DNA of 64,000 nucleotides from CAWAPD01 sp963783865. GTDB taxonomy: Bacteria; Actinomycetota; Thermoleophilia; UBA2241. The translations under genes and the position numbers were made by a program. The stretch is from assembly GCA_963783865.1 (NCBI GenBank), contig CAWAPD010000003.1, forward strand, positions 248,001-312,000, written 5' to 3'. Shown here piece by piece: positions 19,445-28,498 of this stretch (the stretch's first letter is position 1; every line of letters starts with the position of its first letter). Below the pieces are notes generated by a model. The model was not told where the DNA came from, made no database searches, and was given only the letters and a program-made list of their open reading frames with translations.

Positions 19445-20184
19445 TGGGCCAGAAAGTTCATCCGGGCGGCTTTCGCGTCGGCGTCATCCACGACTGGAAG
19501 TCCCACTGGTACTCCGAGAAGGAGTTCAAGGAGTTCCTCGCCGAAGACGAGGCGATCCGCAAGCACATCCTGGGCAAGCTGTCGCACGCCGGGCTGTCGC
19601 GCATCGCGATCCGCAAGGACCAGAACAACATCACGATCGACATCCACACGGCTCGTCCGGGCATCGTGATCGGCAAGAGCGGTTCCGAGGTCGACGCGCT
19701 GCGCAAAGAGCTGCACGCGATGACCCACAAGAACGTCCAGGTCAACATCATCGAGGTCAAGCGGCCCGAGCTCGACGCCGTGCTGGTCGCCCAGTCGATC
19801 GCCGAGCAGCTCGAGAACCGCGTGAGCTTCCGGCGGGCGATGAAGCGGGCGCTGACCAGCGCCATCCGTTCGGGCGCCGCCGGCATGCGCGTCAAGTGCA
19901 GCGGCCGGTTGGGCGGCGCCGAGATGGCGCGCAGCGAGCACTACAGCGAGGGTCGCGTGCCGTTGCACACGCTGCGGGCCGACATCGACTACGGGTTCAA
20001 AGAGGCGAAGACGACCTTCGGCCGCATCGGCGTGAAGGTGTGGATCAACAAGGGCGAGATCATGCCCGAGGGTTTCCCGGTCACCACGAGCCAGCGGGAC
20101 GAGCGCGACGAGCAGCGCGACCGCGGCCGAGGCGATCGCCGGCGCGGGCCGCGCCCGCAGGGCGATCGCCCGCCGAGGAGCTAG
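19444..20184 (+). CDS. rpsC: 30S ribosomal protein S3 with basic C-terminal tail
   Basis: S3 guards the mRNA entry channel and has helicase activity together with S4 and S5. The product is 246 residues: MGQKVHPGGFRVGVIHDWKS at the start, the KH domain with GIVIGKSGSEVDALRKEL, and the C-terminal S3 domain with GRLGGAEMARSE. Beyond the usual end (about residue 213) there is a highly charged Arg/Asp/Gly/Pro tail of about 33 residues (QRDERDEQRDRGRGDRRRG and onward). Such tails vary among actinobacterial S3 proteins. Confidence 0.96.
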   Translation: MGQKVHPGGFRVGVIHDWKSHWYSEKEFKEFLAEDEAIRKHILGKLSHAGLSRIAIRKDQNNITIDIHTARPGIVIGKSGSEVDALRKELHAMTHKNVQVNIIEVKRPELDAVLVAQSIAEQLENRVSFRRAMKRALTSAIRSGAAGMRVKCSGRLGGAEMARSEHYSEGRVPLHTLRADIDYGFKEAKTTFGRIGVKVWINKGEIMPEGFPVTTSQRDERDEQRDRGRGDRRRGPRPQGDRPPRS

Positions 20185-20200
20185 GGAGCGAGAGTAGACG

Positions 20201-20626
20201 ATGCTGCTACCCAAGCGAGTCAAGCACAGGAAGCACCAGCGCGGCCGCATGTCGGGCGTCGCCAAGGGCGGGACCGACGTCGAGTTCGGCGAGTTCGGCC
20301 TCAAGGCGCTCGAGCCCGGCTGGGTCACCAACCGGCAGATCGAGGCCGCCCGTATCGCGATGACGCGCTACATCAAGCGCGGCGGCAAGGTGTGGATCAA
20401 CATCTTCCCGCAGAAGCCGGTCACCCGGAAGGCGGCCGAGACGCGCATGGGCGGCGGCAAGGGATCTCCCGAGGAGTGGGTCGCCGTGGTCAAGCCGGGC
20501 AAGGTCATGTTCGAGCTGGCCGGCGTCAGCGAGTCGGTGGCCCGCGAGGCGATGCGGCTGGCGTCGCACAAGCTTCCGATCAAGTGCAAGTTCGTCACCC
20601 GGGAGGGCGATCTCTTTGAAGGCTAG
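20201..20626 (+). CDS. rplP: 50S ribosomal protein L16
   Basis: L16 organises the A-site region of the 50S subunit. It has 141 residues. MLLPKRVKHRKHQRGRMSG and GGKGSPEEWVAVVKPGKVMF are standard. The C-terminal 11 bases overlap rpmC. Confidence 0.97.
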   Translation: MLLPKRVKHRKHQRGRMSGVAKGGTDVEFGEFGLKALEPGWVTNRQIEAARIAMTRYIKRGGKVWINIFPQKPVTRKAAETRMGGGKGSPEEWVAVVKPGKVMFELAGVSESVAREAMRLASHKLPIKCKFVTREGDLFEG

Positions 20627-20828
20627 CAAGCTGCGCGAACTCTCCGACGACGAGCTCGACGTGCGCCTGCGCGACACGCGCAGGGAGCTGTTCAACCTGC
20701 GGTTCCAGCACGCGACCGGCCAGCTCGACAACCACAACAAGCTGGCCGAGACGCGGCGCGAGATCGCTCGTCTGCTGACCCTGCGCAACGAGCGCGAGGC
20801 GGAGCAGGCGGGCGGGGGTGAAGCCTGA
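20616..20828 (+). CDS. rpmC: 50S ribosomal protein L29
   Basis: L29 is a small two-helix protein at the tunnel exit beside L23. It has 70 residues. The TTG start gives MKASKLRELSDDELDVRLRD, with the conserved ELFNLRFQHATGQLDN segment. gggagg lies eight bases before the start. It overlaps the end of rplP and abuts rpsQ (its stop shares a base with ATG 20828). Confidence 0.95.
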   Translation: MKASKLRELSDDELDVRLRDTRRELFNLRFQHATGQLDNHNKLAETRREIARLLTLRNEREAEQAGGGEA

Positions 20829-21312
20829 TGGCAGTGAAGAAAGAATCGGCCGGCACGCCGGCCAAGAAGGCCAGCGCCGCGCGGAAGCCGGCGGCCAAGA
20901 AGGCGGCGGCCAAGAAGAGCCGCGGCCGAAGCCGGCCGCCGGCCGCAAGCCGGCCGCCGCCAAGAAGCCGGCCGCCAAGGCCGCCGCGCCGGCTGCGAAG
21001 GCGCCGAAGAAGGCGTCGGCCGCGCGCAGCAAGGCCAAGGCCGAGCGCGCGGTCCCGGCCGCGGTGCCGGGCCGCAAGGAGCGTCGCGGCGTGGTCGTGA
21101 GCTCGGCGATGGACAAGACCATCGTCGTGCGCATCGACACCGTCAGGGCGCACGACCGCTACGGCAAGGTCGTCCGCCGGTCGACCAAGCTGCACGCGCA
21201 CGACGAGGCGAACACCGCCGGTGTCGGCGACATCGTGCGCGTGGTCGAGACGAGGCCGCTCAGCGCCACCAAGCGCTGGCGTCTCCTCGAGGTGCTCGAA
21301 AGAGCGAAGTAA
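20828..21312 (+). CDS. rpsQ: 30S ribosomal protein S17 with Lys/Ala/Pro extension, reading frame broken near 20920
   Basis: S17 is a primary 16S rRNA-binding protein. The conserved part (RKERRGVVVSSAMDKTIVV to LLEVLERAK) lies at about 21070-21309. ATG 20828 starts MAVKKESAGTPAKKASAARK in one frame. From about 20920 the same Lys/Ala/Pro composition (KPAAGRKPAAAKKPAAK) continues in the frame of the S17 core. Restoring one C after base 919 would join them as AAKKSPRPKPAAGRK. So either a base is missing from this sequence or the gene is shifted. GTG 20818 reads straight through, but its first 35 or so residues lack the compositional pattern. S17 is essential, so I favour an intact gene. Confidence 0.88.
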
Positions 21313-21332
21313 GCGAACGGTAGGGGAAGCAG

Positions 21333-21701
21333 ATGATCCAGAGCGAATCGAGACTGCGGGTGGCCGACAACACCGGCGCGCGCGAGATCCTCTGCATCCA
21401 GGTCCGCGGCGGGTCGCGGCGGCGCTATGCGCGTGTCGGTGACATCATCGTGGGGACCGTCAAGTCGGCAACGCCCGGCGGCAGCGTCAAGAAGGGCGAG
21501 GTCGTGACCGCGGTGGTCGTGCGCACCAAGAAGGAGTTCGGGCGCAAGGACGGCACCTACATCGCGTTCGACGAGAACGCGGCGGTGCTGATCGACAACC
21601 AGAACAACCCGCGCGGCACGCGCATCTTCGGGCCGGTGGCCCGCGAGCTGCGCGAGAAGAACTTCATGAAGATCGTCTCGTTGGCGCCCGAGGTCCTGTA
21701 G
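21333..21701 (+). CDS. rplN: 50S ribosomal protein L14
   Basis: L14 lies on the 50S interface and forms bridges to 16S rRNA. It has 122 residues. MIQSESRLRVADNTGAREIL, the GGSRRRYARVGDIIVGTVK motif and the ending MKIVSLAPEVL are canonical. A gap of 20 bases with aggggaag separates it from rpsQ. Confidence 0.97.
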   Translation: MIQSESRLRVADNTGAREILCIQVRGGSRRRYARVGDIIVGTVKSATPGGSVKKGEVVTAVVVRTKKEFGRKDGTYIAFDENAAVLIDNQNNPRGTRIFGPVARELREKNFMKIVSLAPEVL

Positions 21702-21723
21702 GCCGCGGCGGCAGGTGGAGTAG

Positions 21724-22062
21724 ATGGCTACGCAACTGAAGATACACAAGGGCGACCAGGTACTGGTCATCAGCGGCAAAGAGGCCGGCAAGAGCGGCAA
21801 GGTGCTGCGCGTCGACAAGGAGAAGGCTCGCGTCTTCATCGAGCGTCTCAACATGAACAAGCGGCACACCCGGCCGAACCCCAAGAAGAACCCGCAGGGC
21901 GGCGTGATCGAGCGCGAGGGACCGATCGACGTGTCCAACGTGATGCTGGTCTGCCCGGCCTGCGGCAAGGGTACCCGGGTGGGCTATCGGTTCACCGACG
22001 ACGGCATCAAGGTGCGGGTGTGCCGGCGCGCTGACTGCAACCGCGACATCGACAAGGCGTGA
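21724..22062 (+). CDS. rplX: 50S ribosomal protein L24, zinc-ribbon form
   Basis: L24 starts 50S assembly and lies at the tunnel exit. The KOW motif (KGDQVLVISGKEAGKSGKVL) is near the N-terminus of the 112-residue protein. The C-terminal part has CPACG and, about 20 residues later, CRRADC, a four-cysteine set as in zinc-binding L24 proteins and unlike cysteine-free versions in many actinobacteria. It overlaps rplE by GTGA. Confidence 0.96.
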   Translation: MATQLKIHKGDQVLVISGKEAGKSGKVLRVDKEKARVFIERLNMNKRHTRPNPKKNPQGGVIEREGPIDVSNVMLVCPACGKGTRVGYRFTDDGIKVRVCRRADCNRDIDKA

Positions 22063-22610
22063 CCGACATGGCGCGACTCAAGGACAAGTACTACGGCGAG
22101 GTCGTCCCGTCCCTGCGCGAGCAGTTCGGATACGACAACGTCATGCAGGTGCCGAAGGTGAGCAAGGTCACCGTGAACATGGGCGTCGGCGAGGCCAAGA
22201 CCAACGCCAAGCTGCTCGACGACGCCGTCGAGGAGCTGGCCCTGATCACCGGGCAGCGGCCGGTCGTGACCAAGGCGCGCAAGTCGATCGCCGGCTTCAA
22301 GCTCCGGGAGGGCATGTCGATCGGCTGCAAGGTCACCCTTCGCGGCGACCGCATGTACGAGATGATCGACCGCCTCGTGTCGATCGCCCTGCCCCGCATC
22401 CGCGACTTTCGCGGCATCGCGCCGGGGCAGTTCGACGGGCGCGGCAACTTCGCCATGGGCATCCGCGAGCAGACGATCTTCGCCGAGATCGACTACGACA
22501 GCGTCGACCAGATACGGGGCATGAACGTCGTCATCACGACGACCGCCGACACCGACGAAGAGGGCCGCGCTCTGCTCGCAGGGTTGGGCATGCCCTTCAG
22601 AGAGAACTAG
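22059..22610 (+). CDS. rplE: 50S ribosomal protein L5
   Basis: L5 binds 5S rRNA and contacts P-site tRNA. It has 183 residues. MQVPKVSKVTVNMGVGEAKT and ARKSIAGFKLREGMSIGCKV are conserved. The GTG start overlaps the rplX stop; ATG 22068 is an alternative three codons in. rpsN follows after 11 bases. Confidence 0.96.
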   Translation: MTDMARLKDKYYGEVVPSLREQFGYDNVMQVPKVSKVTVNMGVGEAKTNAKLLDDAVEELALITGQRPVVTKARKSIAGFKLREGMSIGCKVTLRGDRMYEMIDRLVSIALPRIRDFRGIAPGQFDGRGNFAMGIREQTIFAEIDYDSVDQIRGMNVVITTTADTDEEGRALLAGLGMPFREN

Positions 22611-22621
22611 GAGTCCATCGT

Positions 22622-22807
22622 ATGGCCAAGACATCGCTGGTCGTGAAGCAGGGGCGCAAGCAGCGCTACCGCACGCGCGAGTACAACCGCTGCGTCCGCT
22701 GCGGACGTCCGCGCGGCTACTACCGGCAGTTCGGCCTGTGCCGCATCTGTCTCCGTGAGCTCGCCCATGAGGGAGTCATCCCGGGGCTGACCAAGTCGAG
22801 CTGGTAA
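22622..22807 (+). CDS. rpsN: 30S ribosomal protein S14, zinc type
   Basis: This is the short 61-residue form with two CxxC pairs (NRCVRCGRPRGYYRQFGLCRIC), which binds one zinc ion. It completes the 30S head next to S3 and S10. The longer zinc-free paralogue is not in this window. It sits between rplE and rpsH as usual. Confidence 0.97.
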   Translation: MAKTSLVVKQGRKQRYRTREYNRCVRCGRPRGYYRQFGLCRICLRELAHEGVIPGLTKSSW

Positions 22808-22822
22808 GGGAGGCGAGCTGAA

Positions 22823-23221
<399 letters not shown>

Positions 23222-23228
23222 GAGAACG

Positions 23229-23765
23229 ATGTCCCGTATCGGCAGAGCACCCATACCCGTCCCGGCCGGCGTCGAGTTCGGCATCACCGACGACGCGGTC
23301 GTCACGGTCAAGGGTCCCAAGGGCGAGCTCACGCAGCGCGTGCCGCGCGAGATGATCGTCGAGCGGGCCGACGACACGATCACCGTGCGTCGCCCGACCG
23401 ACAGCGCGCCGCACCGGTCGCTGCACGGCCTGACCCGCACGCTGATCGCCAACATGGTGACGGGCGTCACGACCGGGTACGAGAAGCGCCTCGAGATCGT
23501 CGGCGTCGGGTACCGCGCGGGCCTCAAAGGCAGCAACCTCGAGGTCCTGGTGGGCTACAGCCACCCCGTGCTGGTCGAGCCGCCGGCCGGCATCGAGTTC
23601 GAGACGCCGCAGCCGACCGTGATCCTGGTCAAGGGCATCGACAAGCAGCTCGTCGGCGAGATCGCCGCCGAGATCCGCCGGCTGCGGCCGCCCGAGCCGT
23701 ACAAGGGCAAGGGCATCCGCTACGCGGGCGAGTACGTGCAGCGCAAGGTCGGCAAGCGCGCGTGA
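23229..23765 (+). CDS. rplF: 50S ribosomal protein L6
   Basis: L6 lies near the sarcin-ricin loop and the factor-binding site. The 178-residue protein has two homologous domains and the C-terminal signature PEPYKGKGIRYAGEYVQRK. Start ATG 23229 gives MSRIGRAPIPVPAGVEF. It follows rpsH after seven bases. Confidence 0.97.
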   Translation: MSRIGRAPIPVPAGVEFGITDDAVVTVKGPKGELTQRVPREMIVERADDTITVRRPTDSAPHRSLHGLTRTLIANMVTGVTTGYEKRLEIVGVGYRAGLKGSNLEVLVGYSHPVLVEPPAGIEFETPQPTVILVKGIDKQLVGEIAAEIRRLRPPEPYKGKGIRYAGEYVQRKVGKRA

Positions 23766-23787
23766 CGCCGGGGAAGAAGAGGACCGC

Positions 23788-24138
23788 ATGACCGACGCCA
23801 AGATCGAAGCACGCAGCAGGCGCCGCCGCCGGATCCGGGGCAAGGTGACCGGCACGGCCGGGCGGCCGCGACTGTCCGTGTTCCGTTCCAATCGCGAGAT
23901 CTACGCCCAGGTGATCGACGACACGACCGGCGCTACCCTTGTGGCGGCGCGGTCGGCCGAGGTCGACGCCAAGGGCCTCGACAAGACCGCCGTGGCGCGC
24001 AAGGTCGGCGAGCTCGTCGGCAAGCGCGCCAAGGACAAGAACATCGAGACGGTCGTCTTCGACCGGTCGGGGTACCTGTACCACGGCCGGGTGAAGGCGC
24101 TGGCCGAAGGCGCCCGCGAGGGCGGCCTCGCATTCTAG
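23788..24138 (+). CDS. rplR: 50S ribosomal protein L18
   Basis: L18 carries 5S rRNA into the 50S subunit with L5. It has 116 residues, with RPRLSVFRSNREIYAQVIDD in the core and VVFDRSGYLYHGRVKALAEG at the end. Normal spc position between rplF and rpsE. Confidence 0.97.
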   Translation: MTDAKIEARSRRRRRIRGKVTGTAGRPRLSVFRSNREIYAQVIDDTTGATLVAARSAEVDAKGLDKTAVARKVGELVGKRAKDKNIETVVFDRSGYLYHGRVKALAEGAREGGLAF

Positions 24139-24155
24139 AGAAGTGAGGGAGACGA

Positions 24156-24701
24156 GTGCCCAGACCATCCGCTGACGGCAACGAGCTCAAAGAACGCGTC
24201 GTCGACATCAACCGCGTCGCCAAGGTCGTAAAGGGCGGTCGTCGTTTCTCGTTCACCGCCCTGGTCGTGGTGGGCGACGAGAACGGGAACGTCGGCGCCG
24301 GCTACGGCAAGGCGCGCGAGGTGCCGCTGGCGATCTCGAAGGCGATCATCGACGCCAAGAAGAACATGTTCAAGGTGCCGCGCTACCGCACGTCGATCCC
24401 CCACCAGGTGATCGGCAGGTACGGCGCCGGCCGCGTACTGCTCAAGCCGGCCTCCGAAGGTACCGGCGTCATCGCGGCCGGCGGCGTTCGCGCCGTGCTC
24501 GAGCTCGCGGGCGTGCGCGACATCCTCACCAAGTGCCTCGGCACCACCAACCCGATCAACCTCGTACGCGCGACGGTCGCGGGCCTTCAGGACCTGAAGA
24601 CCCCCGAGCAGGTCGCTCGCCTCCGCGGCCTGACCACGGCCCAGGTGCTCGGCATCCAGACCGAGGCCGAGGCCGAGGCGCCGGCCGACAAGGAGTCCTA
24701 G
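24156..24701 (+). CDS. rpsE: 30S ribosomal protein S5
   Basis: S5 lies at the mRNA entry channel and affects accuracy. It has 181 residues. The double-stranded RNA-binding domain (VVDINRVAKVVKGGRRFSF, GNVGAGYGKAREVPLAISKA) precedes the C-terminal S5 domain. The GTG start follows agtgagggagac. The acidic end EAEAEAPADKES is a little longer than average. Confidence 0.96.
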   Translation: MPRPSADGNELKERVVDINRVAKVVKGGRRFSFTALVVVGDENGNVGAGYGKAREVPLAISKAIIDAKKNMFKVPRYRTSIPHQVIGRYGAGRVLLKPASEGTGVIAAGGVRAVLELAGVRDILTKCLGTTNPINLVRATVAGLQDLKTPEQVARLRGLTTAQVLGIQTEAEAEAPADKES

Positions 24702-24705
24702 CAGC

Positions 24706-24900
24706 ATGCCGACCCATCTCGAGATCACGCAGGTCAAGAGCGGCATCGGCACGCCTCCCGACCACCGCGGCACGCTGCGCGCCCTCGGGCTCAAGCGCAT
24801 GCACCAGACCGTGGTCCAGGAGGACAACCCGGTGGTCCGCGGCATGGTCCGCAAGGTGTCGTATCTTCTCGAGGTACGGCCCGTGACGAAGAAGTCGTGA
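24706..24900 (+). CDS. rpmD: 50S ribosomal protein L30
   Basis: A 64-residue protein with the L30 pattern LEITQVKSGIGTPPDHRGTL and LGLKRMHQTVVQEDNPVVRG. It lies between rpsE and rplO, as in bacteria that retain L30. Short gaps on both sides mark it as part of the operon. Confidence 0.95.
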   Translation: MPTHLEITQVKSGIGTPPDHRGTLRALGLKRMHQTVVQEDNPVVRGMVRKVSYLLEVRPVTKKS

Positions 24901-24904
24901 GCGT

Positions 24905-25378
24905 ATGAGCGATCTCGGTCTCCACAATCTCAGGCCCAACCCCGGTTCGACCGCCGACACCAAGCGGCGCGGCCGCGGCAAGGCCAGCGGCCAGGGCAAG
25001 ACGGCCGGCCGCGGCCACAAGGGCTTCAACGCCCGCTCGGGCGGCGGCGTTCGCCCGGGCTACGAGGGCGGCCAGATGCCGCTGTACATGCGGCTCGGCA
25101 AGCTCCGTGGCCCCAACATGAAGAAGAGCATGCCGATCGGCCCGTTCCGCACCTACGCGGTCCCGGTCAACGTGTCCCGCCTGTCGGTGTTCGCCGCCGG
25201 CGACGAGGTCACGCCCGAGGCGCTGGTGGGCAAGGGTATCGTCAAGAACACCAAGACGCCGATCAAGATCCTGGGCGGCGGCGACATCTCGGTCGCCCTG
25301 ACCGTCCGGATGCATGCGTTCTCCGTCAAGGCGGCCGAGAAGATCGCCGCCGCCGGCGGGACCGTCGAGCTGCTCTAG
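24905..25378 (+). CDS. rplO: 50S ribosomal protein L15
   Basis: L15 is a late assembly protein that stabilises the central 50S core. It has 157 residues. The Gly/Arg-rich N-terminal tail (RRGRGKASGQGKTAGRGHKG) and the GGQMPLYMRLGKLRG segment are typical. It precedes secY by 21 bases. Confidence 0.96.
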   Translation: MSDLGLHNLRPNPGSTADTKRRGRGKASGQGKTAGRGHKGFNARSGGGVRPGYEGGQMPLYMRLGKLRGPNMKKSMPIGPFRTYAVPVNVSRLSVFAAGDEVTPEALVGKGIVKNTKTPIKILGGGDISVALTVRMHAFSVKAAEKIAAAGGTVELL

Positions 25379-25399
25379 CGCAGGGCGGGAGGCAGCGCC

Positions 25400-26677
25400 T
25401 TGAACAACAAGCTCTGGCAATCGCTCGCCAACTCCTGGAAGATCCCGGACCTTCGCAAGAAGCTCCTCTTCACGGCGGGCCTCGTCGCCATCTATCGCTT
25501 CGGCTGCCACGTGCCGGTCCCCGGCGTGGACGTGGCGGCCCTCGACAAGCTCTTCCAGAGCGGCGCCGGCAACGCGCTCGGCCTGCTCAACCTCTTCTCG
25601 GGCAACGCGCTCAGCCGTTTCGCGGTGTTCGCGCTCGGGATCATGCCGTACATCACGGCGTCGATCATCATGCAGCTGCTGACCGTGGTGATCCCCAAGC
25701 TCGAGGAGCTCGCCAAGGAGGGCGAGCAGGGCCAGAAGGTGATCACCAAGTACACGCGCTTCCTCACGGTCGTGCTGGCGCTCGTCCAGTCGATCGGCTA
25801 CATCTTCATCTTCAAGAGCTACAGCGGCGCGCTGCCGAACTTCAACGGCGTGCGGGCGCTCCTCATCGTGTTCACCCTGACGGCCGGCGCCACCGCCGTC
25901 ATGTGGCTGGGCGAGCTGATCACCGCGCGCGGCATCGGCAACGGCATGTCGATCCTGATCTTCATCAGCATCATCTCCCGGCTGCCGTCCGGCATCTACA
26001 AGCTGGTGAACGGCTCGATGAGCGTCTTCGAGATCGTCGGCTTCATCATCATCGCGCTCGCCGTGATCGTGGCCGTCATCTGGATCACCACCGGCGAGCG
26101 GCGCATCCCCGTGCAGTACGCCAAACGCATCGTCGGCCGCCGCATGATGGGCGGCACCAGCACGTTCATCCCGCTCAAGGTCAACATGGCCGGGGTGATC
26201 CCGGTGATCTTCGCCGCGTCGATGATGCTGATCCCGACGACCTTCGGCCAGTTCCTGACCCCCACCAACGGTGGCCAGAACTGGATCACGCGTACGATGG
26301 GGCCGAACACCTGGGTGTACATACTCGGCGAGGCCGTGCTGATCGTGTTCTTCACCTACTTCTACACAGCGGTCACCTTCAACCCGATCGACCAGGCCGA
26401 CAACCTCAAGAAGTACGGCGGGTTCGTGCCCGGCGTGCGCCCGGGCCGGCCGACGGCCGAGTTCCTCGACCGCATCCTCACGCGGCTGACCCTGCCCGGC
26501 GCCCTCTTCCTGGCCGCCATCGCGGTGCTGCCGTGGCTGCTTATCAAGCTGATGCCGGGCGTGACCTTCTACTTCGGCGGCACGTCGATCCTGATCGTCG
26601 TCGGCGTCGCCCTCGACACCATGCGCCAGATGGAGGCGCAACTCCTGATGCGCCACTACGAGGGCTTCCTCAAGTAG
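25400..26677 (+). CDS. secY: Preprotein translocase subunit SecY
   Basis: SecY is the channel of the Sec translocon in the cytoplasmic membrane. The 425-residue protein has about ten hydrophobic segments; GIMPYITASIIMQLL (helix 2) and the plug-proximal N-terminus are recognisable. TTG 25400 has gggagg seven bases upstream. The C-terminus (MRQMEAQLLMRHYEGFLK) is canonical. adk starts two bases after the stop. Confidence 0.97.
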   Translation: MNNKLWQSLANSWKIPDLRKKLLFTAGLVAIYRFGCHVPVPGVDVAALDKLFQSGAGNALGLLNLFSGNALSRFAVFALGIMPYITASIIMQLLTVVIPKLEELAKEGEQGQKVITKYTRFLTVVLALVQSIGYIFIFKSYSGALPNFNGVRALLIVFTLTAGATAVMWLGELITARGIGNGMSILIFISIISRLPSGIYKLVNGSMSVFEIVGFIIIALAVIVAVIWITTGERRIPVQYAKRIVGRRMMGGTSTFIPLKVNMAGVIPVIFAASMMLIPTTFGQFLTPTNGGQNWITRTMGPNTWVYILGEAVLIVFFTYFYTAVTFNPIDQADNLKKYGGFVPGVRPGRPTAEFLDRILTRLTLPGALFLAAIAVLPWLLIKLMPGVTFYFGGTSILIVVGVALDTMRQMEAQLLMRHYEGFLK

Positions 26678-26678
26678 C

Positions 26679-27347
26679 ATGGCGCAGCTCAACCTCGTCC
26701 TTCTCGGCGCGCCTGGGTCCGGCAAGGGGACGCAGGCCGAGCGCATCGCGCCCCGGTTCGGCCTGCCGCACATCTCGACCGGCGACATCCTGCGCGCCGC
26801 CGTGGCGGCCGGCAGCGAGCTCGGCCGCGAGGCGCAGCGCTACATGGAGGCCGGCGACCTGGTCCCCGACGACGTCGTGATCGGGATCATCCGCGAGCGC
26901 CTGACCGCGTCCGACACGGCCGAAGGCTTCATGCTCGACGGGTTCCCGCGCACGCTGGAGCAGGCGAGCGCGCTCGACGCCATGCTCGAGCAGGCGGGAC
27001 GGGCGCTGACCGTGGTGCTCGTCATCGACGTGCCCGAAGAGGAGCTCGTGGAGCGCCTGTCGGGCCGCCGTGCCTGCAGGGACTGCGGCAAGGGCTACAA
27101 CGTGGTGTTCGACCCGCCCAAGAAGGACGGCGTCTGCGACGTCTGCGGCGGCGAGCTGTTCCAGCGCAGCGACGACAACGAGGAGACGGTGCGCAACCGG
27201 CTGCAGGTCTACCGTCGCCAGACGGCGCCGCTGATCGGCTACTACGAGCAGAAGGGGCTGGTCGCCACGGTGTACGGCGGCGGCCGCGTGCCCGACCAGG
27301 TCTTCGCCGACGTCGACGCCGTCCTGACCCGCGCCAGGCAGGGGTGA
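26679..27347 (+). CDS. adk: Adenylate kinase, zinc-LID type
   Basis: Converts ATP + AMP to 2 ADP. The 222-residue protein has the P-loop GAPGSGKGTQAERIAPRFGL, the AMP-binding DGFPRTLEQA motif and a long LID domain with two CxxC pairs (CRDC and CDVC), which bind a structural zinc. The position between secY and map is conserved in many Gram-positive bacteria. The stop overlaps the map start by GTGA. Confidence 0.96.
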   Translation: MAQLNLVLLGAPGSGKGTQAERIAPRFGLPHISTGDILRAAVAAGSELGREAQRYMEAGDLVPDDVVIGIIRERLTASDTAEGFMLDGFPRTLEQASALDAMLEQAGRALTVVLVIDVPEEELVERLSGRRACRDCGKGYNVVFDPPKKDGVCDVCGGELFQRSDDNEETVRNRLQVYRRQTAPLIGYYEQKGLVATVYGGGRVPDQVFADVDAVLTRARQG

Positions 27348-28114
27348 TCGTCCGCAAGTCAGATGCCGAGGTCGCCCGGATCGCCGGCGCGGGCGCGGTG
27401 CTGGCCGGCTGCCTCGACATGCTCGCCGGCTCGGTCCGCGTGGGCATCACCACACTGGAGCTCGACGAGCTCGCCGAGCGGTACATCCGCGAGCACGGCG
27501 GCGTGCCGACCTTCCTCGGGTATCGCGGCTTCCCCAAGTCGATCTGCGCTTCGCCCAACGACATGGTCGTGCACGGCATCCCGGGCACGTTCCGGGTGTC
27601 GGCGGGCGATCTGCTCAGCCTCGACGTCGGGGTGACGCTCGAGGGCTATGTGGCGGACTCGGCCCTGACCGTCGCCGTGGGCGAAGTCGGGGCCGAGTCC
27701 GCCCGTCTCCTCGACGTCACGCGGTTGTCGCTCGAGGCCGGCATCGACCAGTGCCGCGTCGGCAGCCGCCTCGGCGACATCTCGCACGCCGTGCAGGGGG
27801 TCGTCGAGGCGGCCGGCTTCAGCGTCGTGCGCTCGCTGGTCGGGCACGGGGTCGGGCGCGAGATGCACGAGGAGCCGCAGATACCGAACTTCGGACCCGC
27901 AGGCCGGGGGCCGAAGCTCGAGGAGGGCATGGTGTTCGCCATCGAGCCGATGGTGAACACAGGCGGGCACGACGTGTACGTCGGCGCGGACCGCTGGAGC
28001 ATCTACACCACCGACGGCTCGCGCTCGGCCCATTTCGAGCACACTGTGGCGGTCACGGCCGCAGGGCCGCGAGTGCTCACGCGCAGACCCAGCGAGGCGG
28101 CGGCGGCAGCCTGA
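27344..28114 (+). CDS. map: Methionine aminopeptidase, type I
   Basis: Removes the initiator methionine from new proteins. It has 256 residues. Metal ligands are visible in SLDVGV, YVADSALTV, SLVGHGVGREMHEEPQIPN, FAIEPMV and HFEHTVAVT. GTG 27344 overlaps the adk stop and gives MIVRKSDAEVARIAGAG. A segment of about 100 bases with a small hairpin and a promoter separates it from infA. Confidence 0.96.
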   Translation: MIVRKSDAEVARIAGAGAVLAGCLDMLAGSVRVGITTLELDELAERYIREHGGVPTFLGYRGFPKSICASPNDMVVHGIPGTFRVSAGDLLSLDVGVTLEGYVADSALTVAVGEVGAESARLLDVTRLSLEAGIDQCRVGSRLGDISHAVQGVVEAAGFSVVRSLVGHGVGREMHEEPQIPNFGPAGRGPKLEEGMVFAIEPMVNTGGHDVYVGADRWSIYTTDGSRSAHFEHTVAVTAAGPRVLTRRPSEAAAAA

Positions 28115-28177
28115 CGACGACGCGTACCGGAGGCGGCGACTCGAGGCTGGATCGCCTCGACTTGCCCTTGCGGCGTG

Positions 28178-28186
28178 TGGTATCAT
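28178..28186 (+). promoter_or_regulatory. Extended -10 promoter before infA
   Basis: TG-G-TATCAT at 28178-28186 is a good extended -10. A TTGCCC at 28162-28167 is only 13 bases upstream, too close for a normal -35. A 7-bp hairpin (28141-28147 with 28154-28160) precedes it. Transcription would start near 28193, 24 bases before infA, and serve the infA-rpmJ-rpsMKD-rpoA-rplQ unit. Confidence 0.55.
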
Positions 28187-28216
28187 TGGCGGCCGCTGTG
28201 TGAGCGAACGGAGAGC

Positions 28217-28438
28217 ATGGCGCAAAAAGAAGAAGCCATTGAGATCGAGGGCGAAGTAGTCGAGGCGCTCCCGAACACCATGTTTCGGGTACTTCTCGAT
28301 AACAAGCACGAGGTGCTCGCCCACATCTCGGGCAAGATGCGCATGAACTACATCCGCATCTTGCCCGGTGACCGGGTCAAGGTCGAGTTGTCGCCCTACG
28401 ACTTGAGCAGAGGGCGCATCACCTACCGGTTCAAGTAG
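28217..28438 (+). CDS. infA: Translation initiation factor IF-1
   Basis: IF-1 blocks the A site during initiation. ATG 28217 gives a 73-residue S1/OB-fold protein (MAQKEEAIEIEGEVVEALPN, ending DLSRGRITYRFK), the normal size. The frame is open further upstream, but that part covers the promoter. Confidence 0.97.
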   Translation: MAQKEEAIEIEGEVVEALPNTMFRVLLDNKHEVLAHISGKMRMNYIRILPGDRVKVELSPYDLSRGRITYRFK

Positions 28439-28498
28439 CCCTACGGGCGCCGGCGCCTGGTCGCCGGTGTGCGCGTATCGTCACGAGGTGAGCGAGAC

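Noticed and set aside
20818..20920. GTG 20818 as the S17 start
   Set aside because: It keeps one frame throughout, but the first residues lack the Lys/Ala/Pro pattern that continues in the frame of ATG 20828. A frame break explains the data better, though not with certainty.
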